A stretch of 64,000 nt of DNA, taken from Bradyrhizobium sp. LMTR 3. GTDB taxonomy: Bacteria; Pseudomonadota; Alphaproteobacteria; Rhizobiales; Xanthobacteraceae. Below, in pieces: positions 18,040 through 26,747 of the stretch. Position numbers and translations under genes: made by a program. The stretch covers positions 62,001 through 126,000 of the forward strand of contig NZ_MAXC01000007.1 in assembly GCF_001693485.1 (NCBI RefSeq), read 5' to 3'. The notes beneath the pieces are model-generated. The model ran no database searches. It was not told where the DNA came from and saw only the letters and a list, made by a program, of their open reading frames with translations. Position 1 is the stretch's first letter. Every line of letters begins with the position of its first letter.

Positions 18040-19419
18040 ATGAGCACAATGCACCACATCACTCTCTCCAGCCAAACTGATTTCGATGGCTGGCGTAAAG
18101 CGGCCCGCGCGCTGGCGCTGAATGACGTGAAACCGTCCGACGTGAGCTGGCGCGTGGCTGATGATGCGCCGGAATTGTTCGAGCCAACGGCAGCACCGCT
18201 CGAGCCGCCACAGGGCACCTTCAACGTGCCGGCCAGATTCGTCGAACTGGCTGAGATTACGATCCTGCACCGCAACCCCGAGCGCTTCGCCCTGCTCTAT
18301 CGCCTGCTATGGCGGTTGCGAATGCATCACGATCTGCTTGAACCCGCGACCGATCCCGACGTAGCCGAGATCACCGCGATGGCCAAGGCCGTGCGCAGCG
18401 ACGAGCACAAGATGCACGTCCTTGTCCGCTTCCGCGAAATAGGCCGCGAGCAGAAATCGCACTTCGTCGCCTGGTTCGAGCCGGAGCACCACATCGTCGA
18501 ACTGGCCGCCCCGTTCTTCGCGCGCCGTTTCGCCGACATGCCCTGGTCGATCCTGACGCCTGATCTCTGCGCGCATTGGGACGGCCACGTCATCTCGTTC
18601 ACGCCGGGAGTCAGCAGAAGCGAAGCCCCCAGCACGGACCGGCTGGAGGAAACCTGGCGGCGCTATTACGCCAGCATTTTCAATCCCGCCCGGCTGAAAG
18701 TGCAGACCATGCAAAAGGAGATGTCCCGGAACTACCGGCGGAACCTGCCGGAGGCTTCATTGATTAAACCCCTGGCAAGCGACGATAAGGCAAGCGATAT
18801 GCCCCGCAAACACGCCGATGATATCGAGACGCTGCGCGAAGAAGCCGCCGAGTGCCGCGCCTGTCATCTTTACAAGAATGCCACCCAGACCGTGTTCGGC
18901 GAAGGCCGGCAAACCGCGCGGATCATGCTGGTCGGCGAGCAGCCCGGCGACAAGGAAGACCTCGCCGGCAAACCGTTCGTCGGGCCCGCGGGGCAAATGC
19001 TCGACCGCGCGCTGGAAGAAGCCGGCATCGACCGCCGCACGGTCTACGTCACCAATGCGGTCAAGCATTTCAAGTTCGTGCCGCGCGGAAAGATCCGTCT
19101 GCACCAGAAGCCGAACACGCCGGAGATCAAGGCCTGCCGGCGGTGGTACGAGCGCGAGTTGGCCGCGATCAAACCCGATCTGGTGGTGGCAATGGGCGCA
19201 ACCGCAGCGCAAAGCGTGTTCGGGAAAATTACGCCGATCAACAAGAACCGCGGCCGTGCGATCGATCTCGACGACGGCACCAGGGCGCTGGTGACGGTGC
19301 ACCCGTCCTATCTGCTGCGATTGCCTGATGCCGATGCCAAGGCGCGCGAATACCGGCGCTTCGTCCAGGACCTCAAAATCGCCGCCGACGTGCTGCGAAA
19401 ATCGGCACATGCGGCCTGA
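18040..19419 (+). CDS. UdgX-type uracil-DNA glycosylase fused to a DUF4130 domain
   Basis: DNA-repair protein of 459 residues. The N-terminal ~240 residues match the DUF4130 type, and a linker is followed by a family-4-like uracil-DNA glycosylase. Visible glycosylase motifs are GEQPGD (299-304), the AGKPFVGPAGQML segment, a KIRLH loop (351-355) that matches the KRRIH loop of UdgX, and HPSYLLR from residue 421. His355 corresponds to the His that forms a covalent adduct with uracil in UdgX, so this protein may trap uracil sites and not simply excise the base. The radical-SAM partner often found with DUF4130 is absent. It is divergent from imuA and shares its LexA box. A GAGGGA site precedes the start. 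Confidence 0.88.
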   Translation: MSTMHHITLSSQTDFDGWRKAARALALNDVKPSDVSWRVADDAPELFEPTAAPLEPPQGTFNVPARFVELAEITILHRNPERFALLYRLLWRLRMHHDLLEPATDPDVAEITAMAKAVRSDEHKMHVLVRFREIGREQKSHFVAWFEPEHHIVELAAPFFARRFADMPWSILTPDLCAHWDGHVISFTPGVSRSEAPSTDRLEETWRRYYASIFNPARLKVQTMQKEMSRNYRRNLPEASLIKPLASDDKASDMPRKHADDIETLREEAAECRACHLYKNATQTVFGEGRQTARIMLVGEQPGDKEDLAGKPFVGPAGQMLDRALEEAGIDRRTVYVTNAVKHFKFVPRGKIRLHQKPNTPEIKACRRWYERELAAIKPDLVVAMGATAAQSVFGKITPINKNRGRAIDLDDGTRALVTVHPSYLLRLPDADAKAREYRRFVQDLKIAADVLRKSAHAA

Positions 19420-19640
19420 ATTCCGCCAATCCGATAGCCGCAATTTCTGGCGAAATAGAACGGGAAAAATTGACAATCCTGCTTGCAACTATTAATTGAT
19501 AGAGGACACAATCGCATTCTCAAGGGAATGTGGCAAGGGAATGTGGGACGTCTGCTCACGCTATGATGCTCCCACATGGTCGACGCGCTGCGCGGTTCCC
19601 TACCTCCAGCCCCGGCGCCGTGCAGCGCGCGACCCTCTTG

Positions 19641-20111
19641 TTAGCCTCTCGCCACGGCCTCCAGTTCTGCAATATCGAACTTGACCATCTTCAGCATGGC
19701 CTCGGCAACGCGCTTGGCTTTTGCGGGATCGGGATCGTTCATCAATTCGCCGAGCCGCCTGGGCGCGATCTGCCAGGAGAGGCCCCAGCGATCCCTTAGC
19801 CAGCCGCATTGCTCGATCTTGCCGCCCTCCCTCAAGGCATCCCACAAATTGTCGATCTCGGCCTGCGTGTCGCATTCGACCATGATCGAAAAACTGTGGT
19901 TGAACCGGTCGAGGAGCCCCGCCTCGATCGCCATGTAGCGTTGGTCGCCCAGGGTAAAGGCCGCGATCTTGACGCTGCCGGGCGGGCCGCTCGGGCTCTC
20001 GGCCGGCAGCGACGAGACCCACTGGACTGACGAGCCGCGGATCAGCGAGGTGTAGAAGCCGATCGCGGCCTCCATATCCTTTTCGAACCAGAGATGCTGT
20101 GTAACCTTCAT
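19641..20111 (-). CDS. VOC-family protein (PhnB-like)
   Basis: Single vicinal-oxygen-chelate domain protein of 156 residues, of the PhnB/3-demethylubiquinone-9 methyltransferase-like class; function not known. Features are QHLWFEKDMEAAIGFYTSL at the N-terminus, GQRY-type turn IAAFTLGDQRYMAIEAG, SIMVECDTQAEIDNLWDAL, and WGLSWQIAPRRL near the C-terminus. Such proteins usually bind a metal or small ligand. It stands alone, convergent with the UdgX gene. Confidence 0.88.
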   Translation of the reverse strand: MKVTQHLWFEKDMEAAIGFYTSLIRGSSVQWVSSLPAESPSGPPGSVKIAAFTLGDQRYMAIEAGLLDRFNHSFSIMVECDTQAEIDNLWDALREGGKIEQCGWLRDRWGLSWQIAPRRLGELMNDPDPAKAKRVAEAMLKMVKFDIAELEAVARG

Positions 20112-20559
20112 CGATGCTGCCTTTCTCCATCAACTACTAGCCGGCGCGGCCGCACCTGTGACAAGGACGGATGGAGCGGGCGGCGTTCCGACAGGGGCGA
20201 TTAAAAATATTGTGGAATTTCCCTGAACCACCTGCGGCCTGGACAGCGCGCATCCCTGGCCTTACGCGGCCGGGATAGCCCAACTGTCATTAACGGTTCG
20301 CAATCTCCTGATGGCGTAGGTGCCGCTCTGCCGGCCGCGATCTGCCTGTCGGCGAGTTCTACGTACTGTTCTCGAACCTGTTCTGACGACATCGGCGATA
20401 CGGTCGGAACGCTGCAGTGGCAGGCCCCGACCGGATAGCGGGAGACCGGAACCAAACTGCGGCCTTCTGCTTTTCCGCAAAGTACCTGACGGATGATACG
20501 GCAGGACATCGACATTCACACATCACGTGAACCCAACAGCTCTGCAGCCGGAGCCCGCC
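20112..20559. other. Intergenic region upstream of PPK2, no gene supported
   Basis: About 450 bp between two divergent genes. A minus-strand frame (20201-20515, 104 residues) is open but has no convincing start or composition. No clear palindrome or promoter consensus was found. Confidence 0.55.
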
Positions 20560-21486
20560 ATGACCAAAAGGCCCCCGAATGGCACCAAGCCGATCCACGA
20601 TCCGATTCGGGAGGAAATGCTGGACAGTTTCGATGAAGAACTGGAACTTGAGATCGACGACGATCGCCTCGATGCACTGACCAATGAATTTGCCGACCAT
20701 ACGGCAGAAGAGACGATCGATCGGCGCGTGTATTTCAAGGAATTATTCCGTCTGCAGGGTGAATTGGTAAAATTGCAGACCTGGGTGCAGGACCATCAGC
20801 TCAAGGTGGTGGTGATTTTCGAGGGGCGCGATTCCGCCGGCAAGGGCGGCGTCATCAAGCGCATCACCCAGAGGCTCAATCCGCGGGTCTGCCGCGTCGC
20901 GGCGCTGCCGGCGCCGAATGAGCGTGAGCGCACCCAATGGTACTTCCAGCGTTACGTTTCGCATTTGCCGGCCGGCGGTGAGATCGTGCTGTTCGACCGT
21001 AGCTGGTACAACCGCGCCGGCGTCGAGCGCGTGATGGGCTTCTGCACCGAAGATGACGTCGAAGAATTCTTCCGGTCGGTGCCGGAATTCGAGCGTATGC
21101 TCGTGCGCTCCGGAATCACCCTCATCAAGTACTGGTTTTCCATCACCGATGAAGAGCAGTATTTGCGCTTCATGATGAGGATCCATGATCCGCTCAAGCA
21201 GTGGAAGCTCAGCCCGATGGATGTGGAATCGCGCAGCCGTTGGGAGCAATACACCAAAGCCAAGGAAGCGATGCTGGAGCGTACCCACATTCCGGAAGCT
21301 CCCTGGTGGCTGGTGGAGGCCGACGACAAGAAGAAGGCACGGTTGAACTGCATCGCGCATCTGCTCGAACAAATTCCCTACCAGGAAATCAAGGTCGAAC
21401 CGGTGGTACTGCCGCCGCGGGTTCGCAATCCGGAATATAGCCGCGGACCGATTCCACCCGAAATGTACGTCCCAGAGCGCTATTGA
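20560..21486 (+). CDS. Polyphosphate kinase 2 (PPK2 family)
   Basis: Transfers phosphate between polyphosphate and nucleotides, in the direction that makes nucleoside triphosphates or diphosphates from polyphosphate. The 308-residue protein has Walker A in EGRDSAGKGGVIKRI (about 87-100), Walker B in FDRSWYNRAGVERVMGF (about 145), the lid region NERERTQWYFQRYV and the C-terminal WWLVEADDKKKARLN. ATG 20560 is chosen; a GTG at 20527 would add 11 residues. The acidic N-terminal extension (EELELEIDDD) is common in class I PPK2. Transcribed alone. Confidence 0.93.
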   Translation: MTKRPPNGTKPIHDPIREEMLDSFDEELELEIDDDRLDALTNEFADHTAEETIDRRVYFKELFRLQGELVKLQTWVQDHQLKVVVIFEGRDSAGKGGVIKRITQRLNPRVCRVAALPAPNERERTQWYFQRYVSHLPAGGEIVLFDRSWYNRAGVERVMGFCTEDDVEEFFRSVPEFERMLVRSGITLIKYWFSITDEEQYLRFMMRIHDPLKQWKLSPMDVESRSRWEQYTKAKEAMLERTHIPEAPWWLVEADDKKKARLNCIAHLLEQIPYQEIKVEPVVLPPRVRNPEYSRGPIPPEMYVPERY

Positions 21487-21550
21487 GCGCGGCGTGACCA
21501 CCAGATGCTGAAGGCGAAGAGCCCCACACTTCAAGTCGCGGCTGAGCGGG

Positions 21551-21587
21551 AAAAATAAAGAAGGCCCGCACTGGAGATACGGGCCTT
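21551..21587 (-). terminator. Rho-independent terminator of the M20 peptidase gene
   Basis: Read on the minus strand, the stem AAGGCCCG/CGGGCCTT is followed by CTTTATTTTT. It lies 47 bp past the stop of the amidohydrolase gene and faces the end of PPK2, so it may also slow transcription arriving from that side. Confidence 0.8.
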
Positions 21588-21633
21588 CCTTGATGTGACC
21601 TCGCACTTCAAGTGCGATCGAAGTTGAAGGACC

Positions 21634-22806
21634 TTACGACGCCGCCAGCTTGTTCTCGACCAGCTTGATCCAGTACGAGGTGCCGTACACGATCGCCTCG
21701 TCGTTGAAATCGTAGGCGGGGTGATGAAGCCCCGCGCTGTCGCCGTTGCCGCAGAAGATGAACGCGCCCGGCCGCGCCTCCAGCATGTAGGAAAAGTCTT
21801 CCGCGCCCATCAGCGGCGGCATCTCGTGGACGTTCTGGGCACCGGCCACCTCCTTGGCCACCTGCGTGGCGAACTCGGTCTGCTCGGCGTGGTTCTTGGT
21901 CACGGGATAGCCGCGCTCGTAAGTGAGGTCGATCTTGGCCCCGGTCATCCTGGCTACGCCCTCGCACACCTCGCGCACCCGCTTCTCGACGGTCTCGCGG
22001 ACTTCCGGCGTCAGCGTCCGCACGGTGCCCCGGAGTTCCGCGGTGTGCGGGATCACGTTGCGGGCGTTGCCGGCGTGGAACTCGCAGATCGAGATCACCG
22101 CCGACTCCAGCGGATCAATGGTCCGCGAGACGATCGACTGCAGGGCAGTAATGAGCTGTGAGCCGACGAAGACGGAATCGATGCATTTGTTGGGGCGCGC
22201 GGCGTGCCCGCCGAGCCCCTCGATCTTGATGTCGATCGAGTCGGTCGCGGCCATCACAGGGCCGGTCCGGATGGCGAATGAGCCGACCGGAATTCCCGGA
22301 CCGTTATGCATGCCGTAGACCTGCTCGATCCCGAACCGGTCCATCAGCCCGTCCTGGATCATGGCGGCAGCGCCCGCGCCACCCTCCTCGGCCGGCTGGA
22401 AAATCACGACCGCATCGCCGGCGAAATTCCTGGTCTCGGCGAGGTACCGCGCTGCACCCAAAAGCATCGCGGTGTGACCGTCATGGCCGCAGGCGTGCAT
22501 CAGGCCCGGCGTCTTGGAGGCATGAGGAAGGTTGGTCGCCTCTTCGATCGGCAGCGCGTCCATGTCGGCGCGAAGCCCGATCACCTTGATCTCGCCGTTG
22601 CCGGGCTGCTTGCCCTTGATGACGCCGACGACGCCGGTACGGCCAAGGCCGGTGGCGACCTCGTCGCAGCCGAATTCGCGCAGCCGATCGGCCACGAATG
22701 CTGCAGTGCGGTGCACGTCGTACAGCAACTCGGGATTTTGATGGATAACGCGGCGCCAGGCCTGGATATCGGGTTGCAGATCGGCGACGCGGTTGACGAT
22801 GGGCAT
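21634..22806 (-). CDS. M20-family amidohydrolase (hippurate hydrolase/aminoacylase type)
   Basis: Predicted dinuclear-metal hydrolase of N-acyl amino acids. The 390-residue protein shows the metal ligands in order: HACGHDGH (about 98-105), the general-base Glu pair in PAEEGGAGA (about 135-143), a dimerisation domain beginning GPVMAATDSIDIKI, and the last ligand region LHHPAYDFNDEA. ATG 22806 starts MPIVNRVADLQPDIQAWRR, which is the family N-terminus; upstream in-frame ATGs add unrelated sequence. The substrate cannot be fixed from sequence. Confidence 0.9.
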   Translation of the reverse strand: MPIVNRVADLQPDIQAWRRVIHQNPELLYDVHRTAAFVADRLREFGCDEVATGLGRTGVVGVIKGKQPGNGEIKVIGLRADMDALPIEEATNLPHASKTPGLMHACGHDGHTAMLLGAARYLAETRNFAGDAVVIFQPAEEGGAGAAAMIQDGLMDRFGIEQVYGMHNGPGIPVGSFAIRTGPVMAATDSIDIKIEGLGGHAARPNKCIDSVFVGSQLITALQSIVSRTIDPLESAVISICEFHAGNARNVIPHTAELRGTVRTLTPEVRETVEKRVREVCEGVARMTGAKIDLTYERGYPVTKNHAEQTEFATQVAKEVAGAQNVHEMPPLMGAEDFSYMLEARPGAFIFCGNGDSAGLHHPAYDFNDEAIVYGTSYWIKLVENKLAAS

Positions 22807-22979
22807 GGGAATTCTCGAACCTCGGGTTGGAACGTTAAACCTCTGTAGCATGCAAGCGGCGGTCCACCCAACAGAGCCTGGAGACGCCGCCCATTCCCGG
22901 ACGTCATGGCCGGGACTTGTCCGAGCCATCCACGTCTGACTATTAGGCACAAGGGGCGCGTGATGGGCGGAAACTGAGC

Positions 22980-24602
22980 ATGCCGAAAAGGCTTGAAGGC
23001 GATTTCGATCATATCGTGGTGGGCGCCGGCACCGCCGGCTGCATCATGGCCAACCGGCTGTCGGCCGATCCCAAAAACCGCGTGCTGATCCTGGAGGCCG
23101 GCGGCAACGACAACTGGATCTGGTTTCACATCCCCGTCGGCTACCTCTTTGCGATCGGCAATCCCCGCTCGGACTGGATGTTTCGGACCGAAGCGGAGCC
23201 CGGGCTCAATGGGCGGTCGCTCGCCTATCCGCGCGGCAAGGTGATCGGCGGCTGCTCCGCCATCAATGCGATGATCTCGATGCGGGGCCAGGCCGCCGAT
23301 TACGATCACTGGCGCCAGCTCGGCCTCACCGGCTGGGGCTATGACGACGTCAAGCCGCTGTTCAAGCGGCTGGAGGATCATTTCCTCGGTGAAAGCGAAC
23401 ATCACGGCATTGGCGGCGGCTGGCGCATCGAGGCGCCGCGGCTGTCCTGGGAGGTTCTCGACGCGGTCGGCGACGCCGCCGAGGAGATGGGCATCAAGCG
23501 CATTGCGGATTTCAACACCGGCGACAACGAAGGCGTCAGCTACTTCCACGTCAATCAGAAGCGCGGCCGGCGCTGGTCGTCGGCGCGCGGTTTTCTCAAG
23601 CCGGTGCTCAACCGCGCCAATCTGCGGCTGGAAAAGCACGTGCTGGTCGACCGGCTCATCGTCGAGAACGGCCGCGCCGTCGGCGTGCGCTTCATCCAGG
23701 GCAATGAGGTGATCGAGGTCCGCACCAAAGGCGAGGTCGTGTTGTGCGCGGGATCGATCGGCTCGACCCAGGTGCTGCACCGCTCCGGCATCGGACCGGC
23801 CGACTGGCTGTCCCCACTCGGCATCGATGTTGTGCTCGACAGACCGGGTGTGGGGCGCAATCTGCAGGACCATCTGCAGCAGCGCGCGATCTACAAGGTC
23901 GAGGGCGTCCGCACGCTGAACGAGACCTACTGGTCGCTGGTCCGGCGCGGGATGATGGGGCTCGACTATGCCTTCCGCCGCCGCGGGCCGCTGACGATGG
24001 CGCCCTCGCAACTCGGCATCTTCACGCGCTCAGATCCACGCCGCGCGCGCGCCAACATCCAGTTCCACGTACAGCCGCTGTCGCTCGACAAGTTCGGCGA
24101 TCCCCTGCACCGCTTTCCCGCCATCACGGTGAGCGCCTGCAATCTGCAGCCGACCTCGCGCGGCACCGTGCGCATCCGCTCGGCTAGACCTGACGAAGCG
24201 CCGTCGATCGCGCCGAACTATCTCTCGACCGAGGACGACCGCCAGGTCGCGGCGGATGCTATCCGCACCACGCGCCGGCTGATGAAGCAGAAAAGGCTGG
24301 AGCGATATCGGCCGCAGGAGTACCTGCCCGGCCCAAGCGTCGGTGACGACGATGCGTCATTGGCAAAGGCCGCCGGCGATATCGGCACCACGATCTTCCA
24401 TCCCGTCGGCACCGCGAAGATGGGCACCGCGAACGACCCGATGGCCGTGGTCGACGAGCGGCTGAGCTTTTACGGCATCGCCGGCTTGCGCATCGCCGAT
24501 GCGTCGGTAATGCCCACGATCACGTCGGGCAACACCAATACGCCGACGGGGATGATCGCGGAGAAGGGTGCGACGTTGATCCTGGAGGATCAGCGCAAAT
24601 AG
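22980..24602 (+). CDS. GMC-family FAD-dependent oxidoreductase (choline dehydrogenase-like)
   Basis: Flavoprotein alcohol or choline-type dehydrogenase of 540 residues. It has the FAD-binding VGAGTAGCIMANRL (14-27) and LILEAGG, the GMC signature LAYPRGKVIGGCSAINAM (about 82-99), a second signature in AGSIGSTQVLHRSGIGP, and the active-site His in FHPVGTAKMG. It is divergent from the amidohydrolase gene. The substrate is uncertain; BetA proper would normally lie with betaine genes, which are absent. Confidence 0.9.
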   Translation: MPKRLEGDFDHIVVGAGTAGCIMANRLSADPKNRVLILEAGGNDNWIWFHIPVGYLFAIGNPRSDWMFRTEAEPGLNGRSLAYPRGKVIGGCSAINAMISMRGQAADYDHWRQLGLTGWGYDDVKPLFKRLEDHFLGESEHHGIGGGWRIEAPRLSWEVLDAVGDAAEEMGIKRIADFNTGDNEGVSYFHVNQKRGRRWSSARGFLKPVLNRANLRLEKHVLVDRLIVENGRAVGVRFIQGNEVIEVRTKGEVVLCAGSIGSTQVLHRSGIGPADWLSPLGIDVVLDRPGVGRNLQDHLQQRAIYKVEGVRTLNETYWSLVRRGMMGLDYAFRRRGPLTMAPSQLGIFTRSDPRRARANIQFHVQPLSLDKFGDPLHRFPAITVSACNLQPTSRGTVRIRSARPDEAPSIAPNYLSTEDDRQVAADAIRTTRRLMKQKRLERYRPQEYLPGPSVGDDDASLAKAAGDIGTTIFHPVGTAKMGTANDPMAVVDERLSFYGIAGLRIADASVMPTITSGNTNTPTGMIAEKGATLILEDQRK

Positions 24603-24658
24603 CTGCGTAACGAAGCAGCGCAGATGGCCCAACGGATCATCCAGGCTGCACGCTCACG

Positions 24659-24931
24659 CTACTGCGCCCCGCGATAATTCCTCGGCGTGACCTGCCTCTG
24701 CCGCAGCCGCGGTTCGGGCGTGGGCACAGCCTGGTTGTAATAGGCATTGGAATTGTAATAGGCATTCGACCGATCGAACGACCGGTATGCCGGCCGGCCG
24801 CCGAGCACGTCGGCATTGGGATGATAGAAGGAGTAGGCGCCGGGCTCCTGGATCGCGGGTTGCGCGAACACCGGCGTTGCGATCGCGGTCATCAGAAACG
24901 CGGCGGCGAGTGTTGGGATAGACTTGGTCAT
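24659..24931 (-). CDS. Small secreted protein of unknown function (90 aa)
   Basis: Clear signal peptide (residues 1-22, ending PVFAQ) followed by a tyrosine/asparagine-rich mature part (SFYHPNAD, RSNAYYNSNAYYN) and a basic tail. ATG 24931 has GAGG about 8 bases upstream and begins the signal; an upstream ATG at 24988 does not. No family recognised. The 341 bp up to the EthD gene show no other gene. Confidence 0.7.
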   Translation of the reverse strand: MTKSIPTLAAAFLMTAIATPVFAQPAIQEPGAYSFYHPNADVLGGRPAYRSFDRSNAYYNSNAYYNQAVPTPEPRLRQRQVTPRNYRGAQ

Positions 24932-25272
24932 TGGTGATATCCTCTTTTGTCGTGAAATCACTCCATCCAATTGGGTATCGCAGCGCAAAAGCGGATAACC
25001 ATGCGACGGCTCTCACCGCGATTTGAAAAGCCGTGCTTGAAAGCGCGCGATGGCGTGAACGCCGCGGAATATGCTCGCCAGCAAGTCAGTAGAATATTCG
25101 TCTACAAATGAAATGATCGGCCGGCCTGCCCGCGCTGGAATATCGGCGGAGACGTGCGGCGGCAGGATGAGGCGAAGGCCCGCCGCTTCCGGTTGCAAGA
25201 TCCGCAAAACTGACACAGATTCCCACTATTGCCGGAGAATAACGGTGAACGCGAGAATCGGAGGGCACGTCC

Positions 25273-25587
25273 ATGATCAAGGTAAGCGTGATGTATCCCA
25301 ATACGCCCGGCGGGCGCTTCGATCACGACTACTACCGCGACAAGCACATGCCGCTCGTGAAGGCGCGCATGGGCGACGCCTGCAAGTCCTACACGGTCGA
25401 CAAGGGCCTGGCCGGCGGCGCGCCCGGCGCTCCCGCCACCTATGTCGGCATGTGCCACATCTTCTGCGACTCGATCGAGGCGTTCCAGACCGGCTTCGGG
25501 CCGCATGCCAAGGAGATTATGGCTGATATCCCGAACTATACCGACCAGTCTCCGGTGATCCAGATCAGTGAAGTCGTCGTCGGCTGA
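25273..25587 (+). CDS. EthD-family protein
   Basis: Dimeric alpha-beta barrel protein of 104 residues. The EthD pattern is MIKVSVMYPNTPGGRFDHDY at the start, followed by HMPLVKARMGD. Family members accompany cytochrome P450 ether-cleaving systems or act as small isomerase-like proteins, but no such partner is near. The GGAGGG ribosome site 7 bases before ATG 25273 supports the start. A family-A repeat begins 31 bp after the stop. Confidence 0.88.
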   Translation: MIKVSVMYPNTPGGRFDHDYYRDKHMPLVKARMGDACKSYTVDKGLAGGAPGAPATYVGMCHIFCDSIEAFQTGFGPHAKEIMADIPNYTDQSPVIQISEVVVG

Positions 25588-25617
25588 TGGCGCAGCCGCG
25601 GCTCGCAACGTCGCGAT

Positions 25618-25704
25618 GTAGGGTGGGCAAAGCGAAGCGTGCCCACCATCCATGACCGGTCGCGTTGCTTGATGGTGGGCACGCTGTCGCTTTGCCCACC
25701 CTAC
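25618..25704. repeat. Dispersed palindromic repeat, family A, copy 2
   Basis: Same family as 6293-6378: it starts GTAGGGTGGGCAAAGCGA, ends in the near-exact reverse complement, and has inner GTGCCCACCAT arms around a variable loop. It follows a plus-strand gene closely, as does copy 1. Confidence 0.92.
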
Positions 25705-26086
25705 GATCCGCGAACTGGTTTGCCTCGCGTGCAAGCGCAATCTCGATGCACCGCTGCGGCAAATCAACACGACAGGCAAATCACTTCTGATTTTCAGAAA
25801 TCGTGTCAAGCCCGGGAATCAAAAATATTCCGCTTAACGCGAGAGGCAAATCAGTCGCATATTTCCGCCCGTCTCGCCCATTGAGGGGCGCTCGCGATCG
25901 TCACGAACGTGCGGTGAGATGCGATGGACGCGGAATGCGCAAGACGTAGGCGCAGGAAGCGTACGGCGAAGTCGTGTGGTTCGGGCGCCGCGGTGCTGGC
26001 GCTGAGCTGCGTGAAACTATTTGCGCAGCGACGGAGGCAAAAGAGCCGTTCTCCGGGAAGAGCACGAAGTAAGCCGTAAAGCCATT

Positions 26087-26198
26087 GCGCAGGGAAGGCC
26101 GGGATGCTCCCGCTGTACCTGTATGCTCGTGTGCGTGTTCTTTATGCGCAACGGCACACGAGACCGCGGGTGCAGCAAGCACCCGGTCTTCCCTGCGC
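26087..26198. repeat. Large structured palindromic element in an otherwise gene-free gap
   Basis: Arms GCGCAGGGAAGGCCGGG (26087-26103) and the reverse complement at 26182-26198 match at 16 of 17 positions. A nested CTCGTGTGC/GCACACGAG stem and a TGCAGCAAGCACC region lie inside. The flanks (about 25980-26240) look like the same dispersed element. No protein-coding signal is convincing here, so the RNA form may matter more than any peptide. Confidence 0.8.
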
Positions 26199-26277
26199 CC
26201 TCTATTTGGAGAGGGCGGGAATTTGAGAGCAAACCTCGGGCGATCGGCGTCGCGAGAATACTTCGTCACATTCAGTT

Positions 26278-26425
26278 GTCATCGTCCGCCAACGGGTCGC
26301 GCGAATGCGCGCCCGATGACAGGCTCCAGCGGACGATCCAGTATCCCAGAGACAGCAGTGATTGAACCGATAAGCCTCGGCGTACTGGATCGCCCGGTCA
26401 AGCCGGGCGACGACAGGGAGGAAGT
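26278..26425. repeat. Dispersed repeat (CTGGATCGCCCGGTCAAGCC type)
   Basis: Two partial inverted segments: CATCGTCCGCC with GGCTCCAGCGGACGATCC, and CGCCCGGTCAAGCCGGGCGA, which is itself a hairpin. I recall this as a frequent bradyrhizobial intergenic unit. It fills the gap between the structured element and the 50-residue gene. Confidence 0.7.
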
Positions 26426-26435
26426 ACGGCTGCCG

Positions 26436-26588
26436 TCACCCCCGCAGTGCCTGCAGTCCCTTGAACGTCAGCCGCTTGGGGTCGCGGACGCCGGCCAGAT
26501 AGAATTTGCGGATGAAGGCGATCGCCGCGTCGCGGTCGCAATCGGTCAGCGCCACAAGGGCATCGACGGCAATTCGCTGGGCGTCCAT
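26436..26588 (-). CDS. Small hypothetical protein (50 aa)
   Basis: A short frame of 50 codons starting at ATG 26588 with AGGAAG 5 bases upstream. The product reads as one compact helical unit (MDAQRIAVDALVALTDCD, then AAIAFIRKFYLAGVRDPKRL), with a charged-hydrophobic alternation unlike random sequence. No family recognised. It sits upstream of, and on the same strand as, nothing obvious, and is bordered by repeats. Confidence 0.5.
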   Translation of the reverse strand: MDAQRIAVDALVALTDCDRDAAIAFIRKFYLAGVRDPKRLTFKGLQALRG

Positions 26589-26747
26589 GGGCTTCCTCGT
26601 GCTGTCAGGGGCCGCAAGCTATGCAGCGTGCGACACGACGGTTAATCCGGCGTTAACCGTGAGGACATGTTGGACGATTCGAAGCCATCTACGTATACGC
26701 GAAACGACGCATCGGACGGCCGCACGCACCCTCGCGAGGTGCATCGC

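Noticed and set aside
20201..20515. Minus-strand frame of 104 codons upstream of PPK2
   Set aside because: No convincing ribosome site, no recognised family, and composition unlike the neighbours' proteins.
25588..26435. CRISPR array or transposon in the gene-poor gap
   Set aside because: The repeats are different palindromic units, not regularly spaced identical repeats, and no transposase or terminal duplication was seen.
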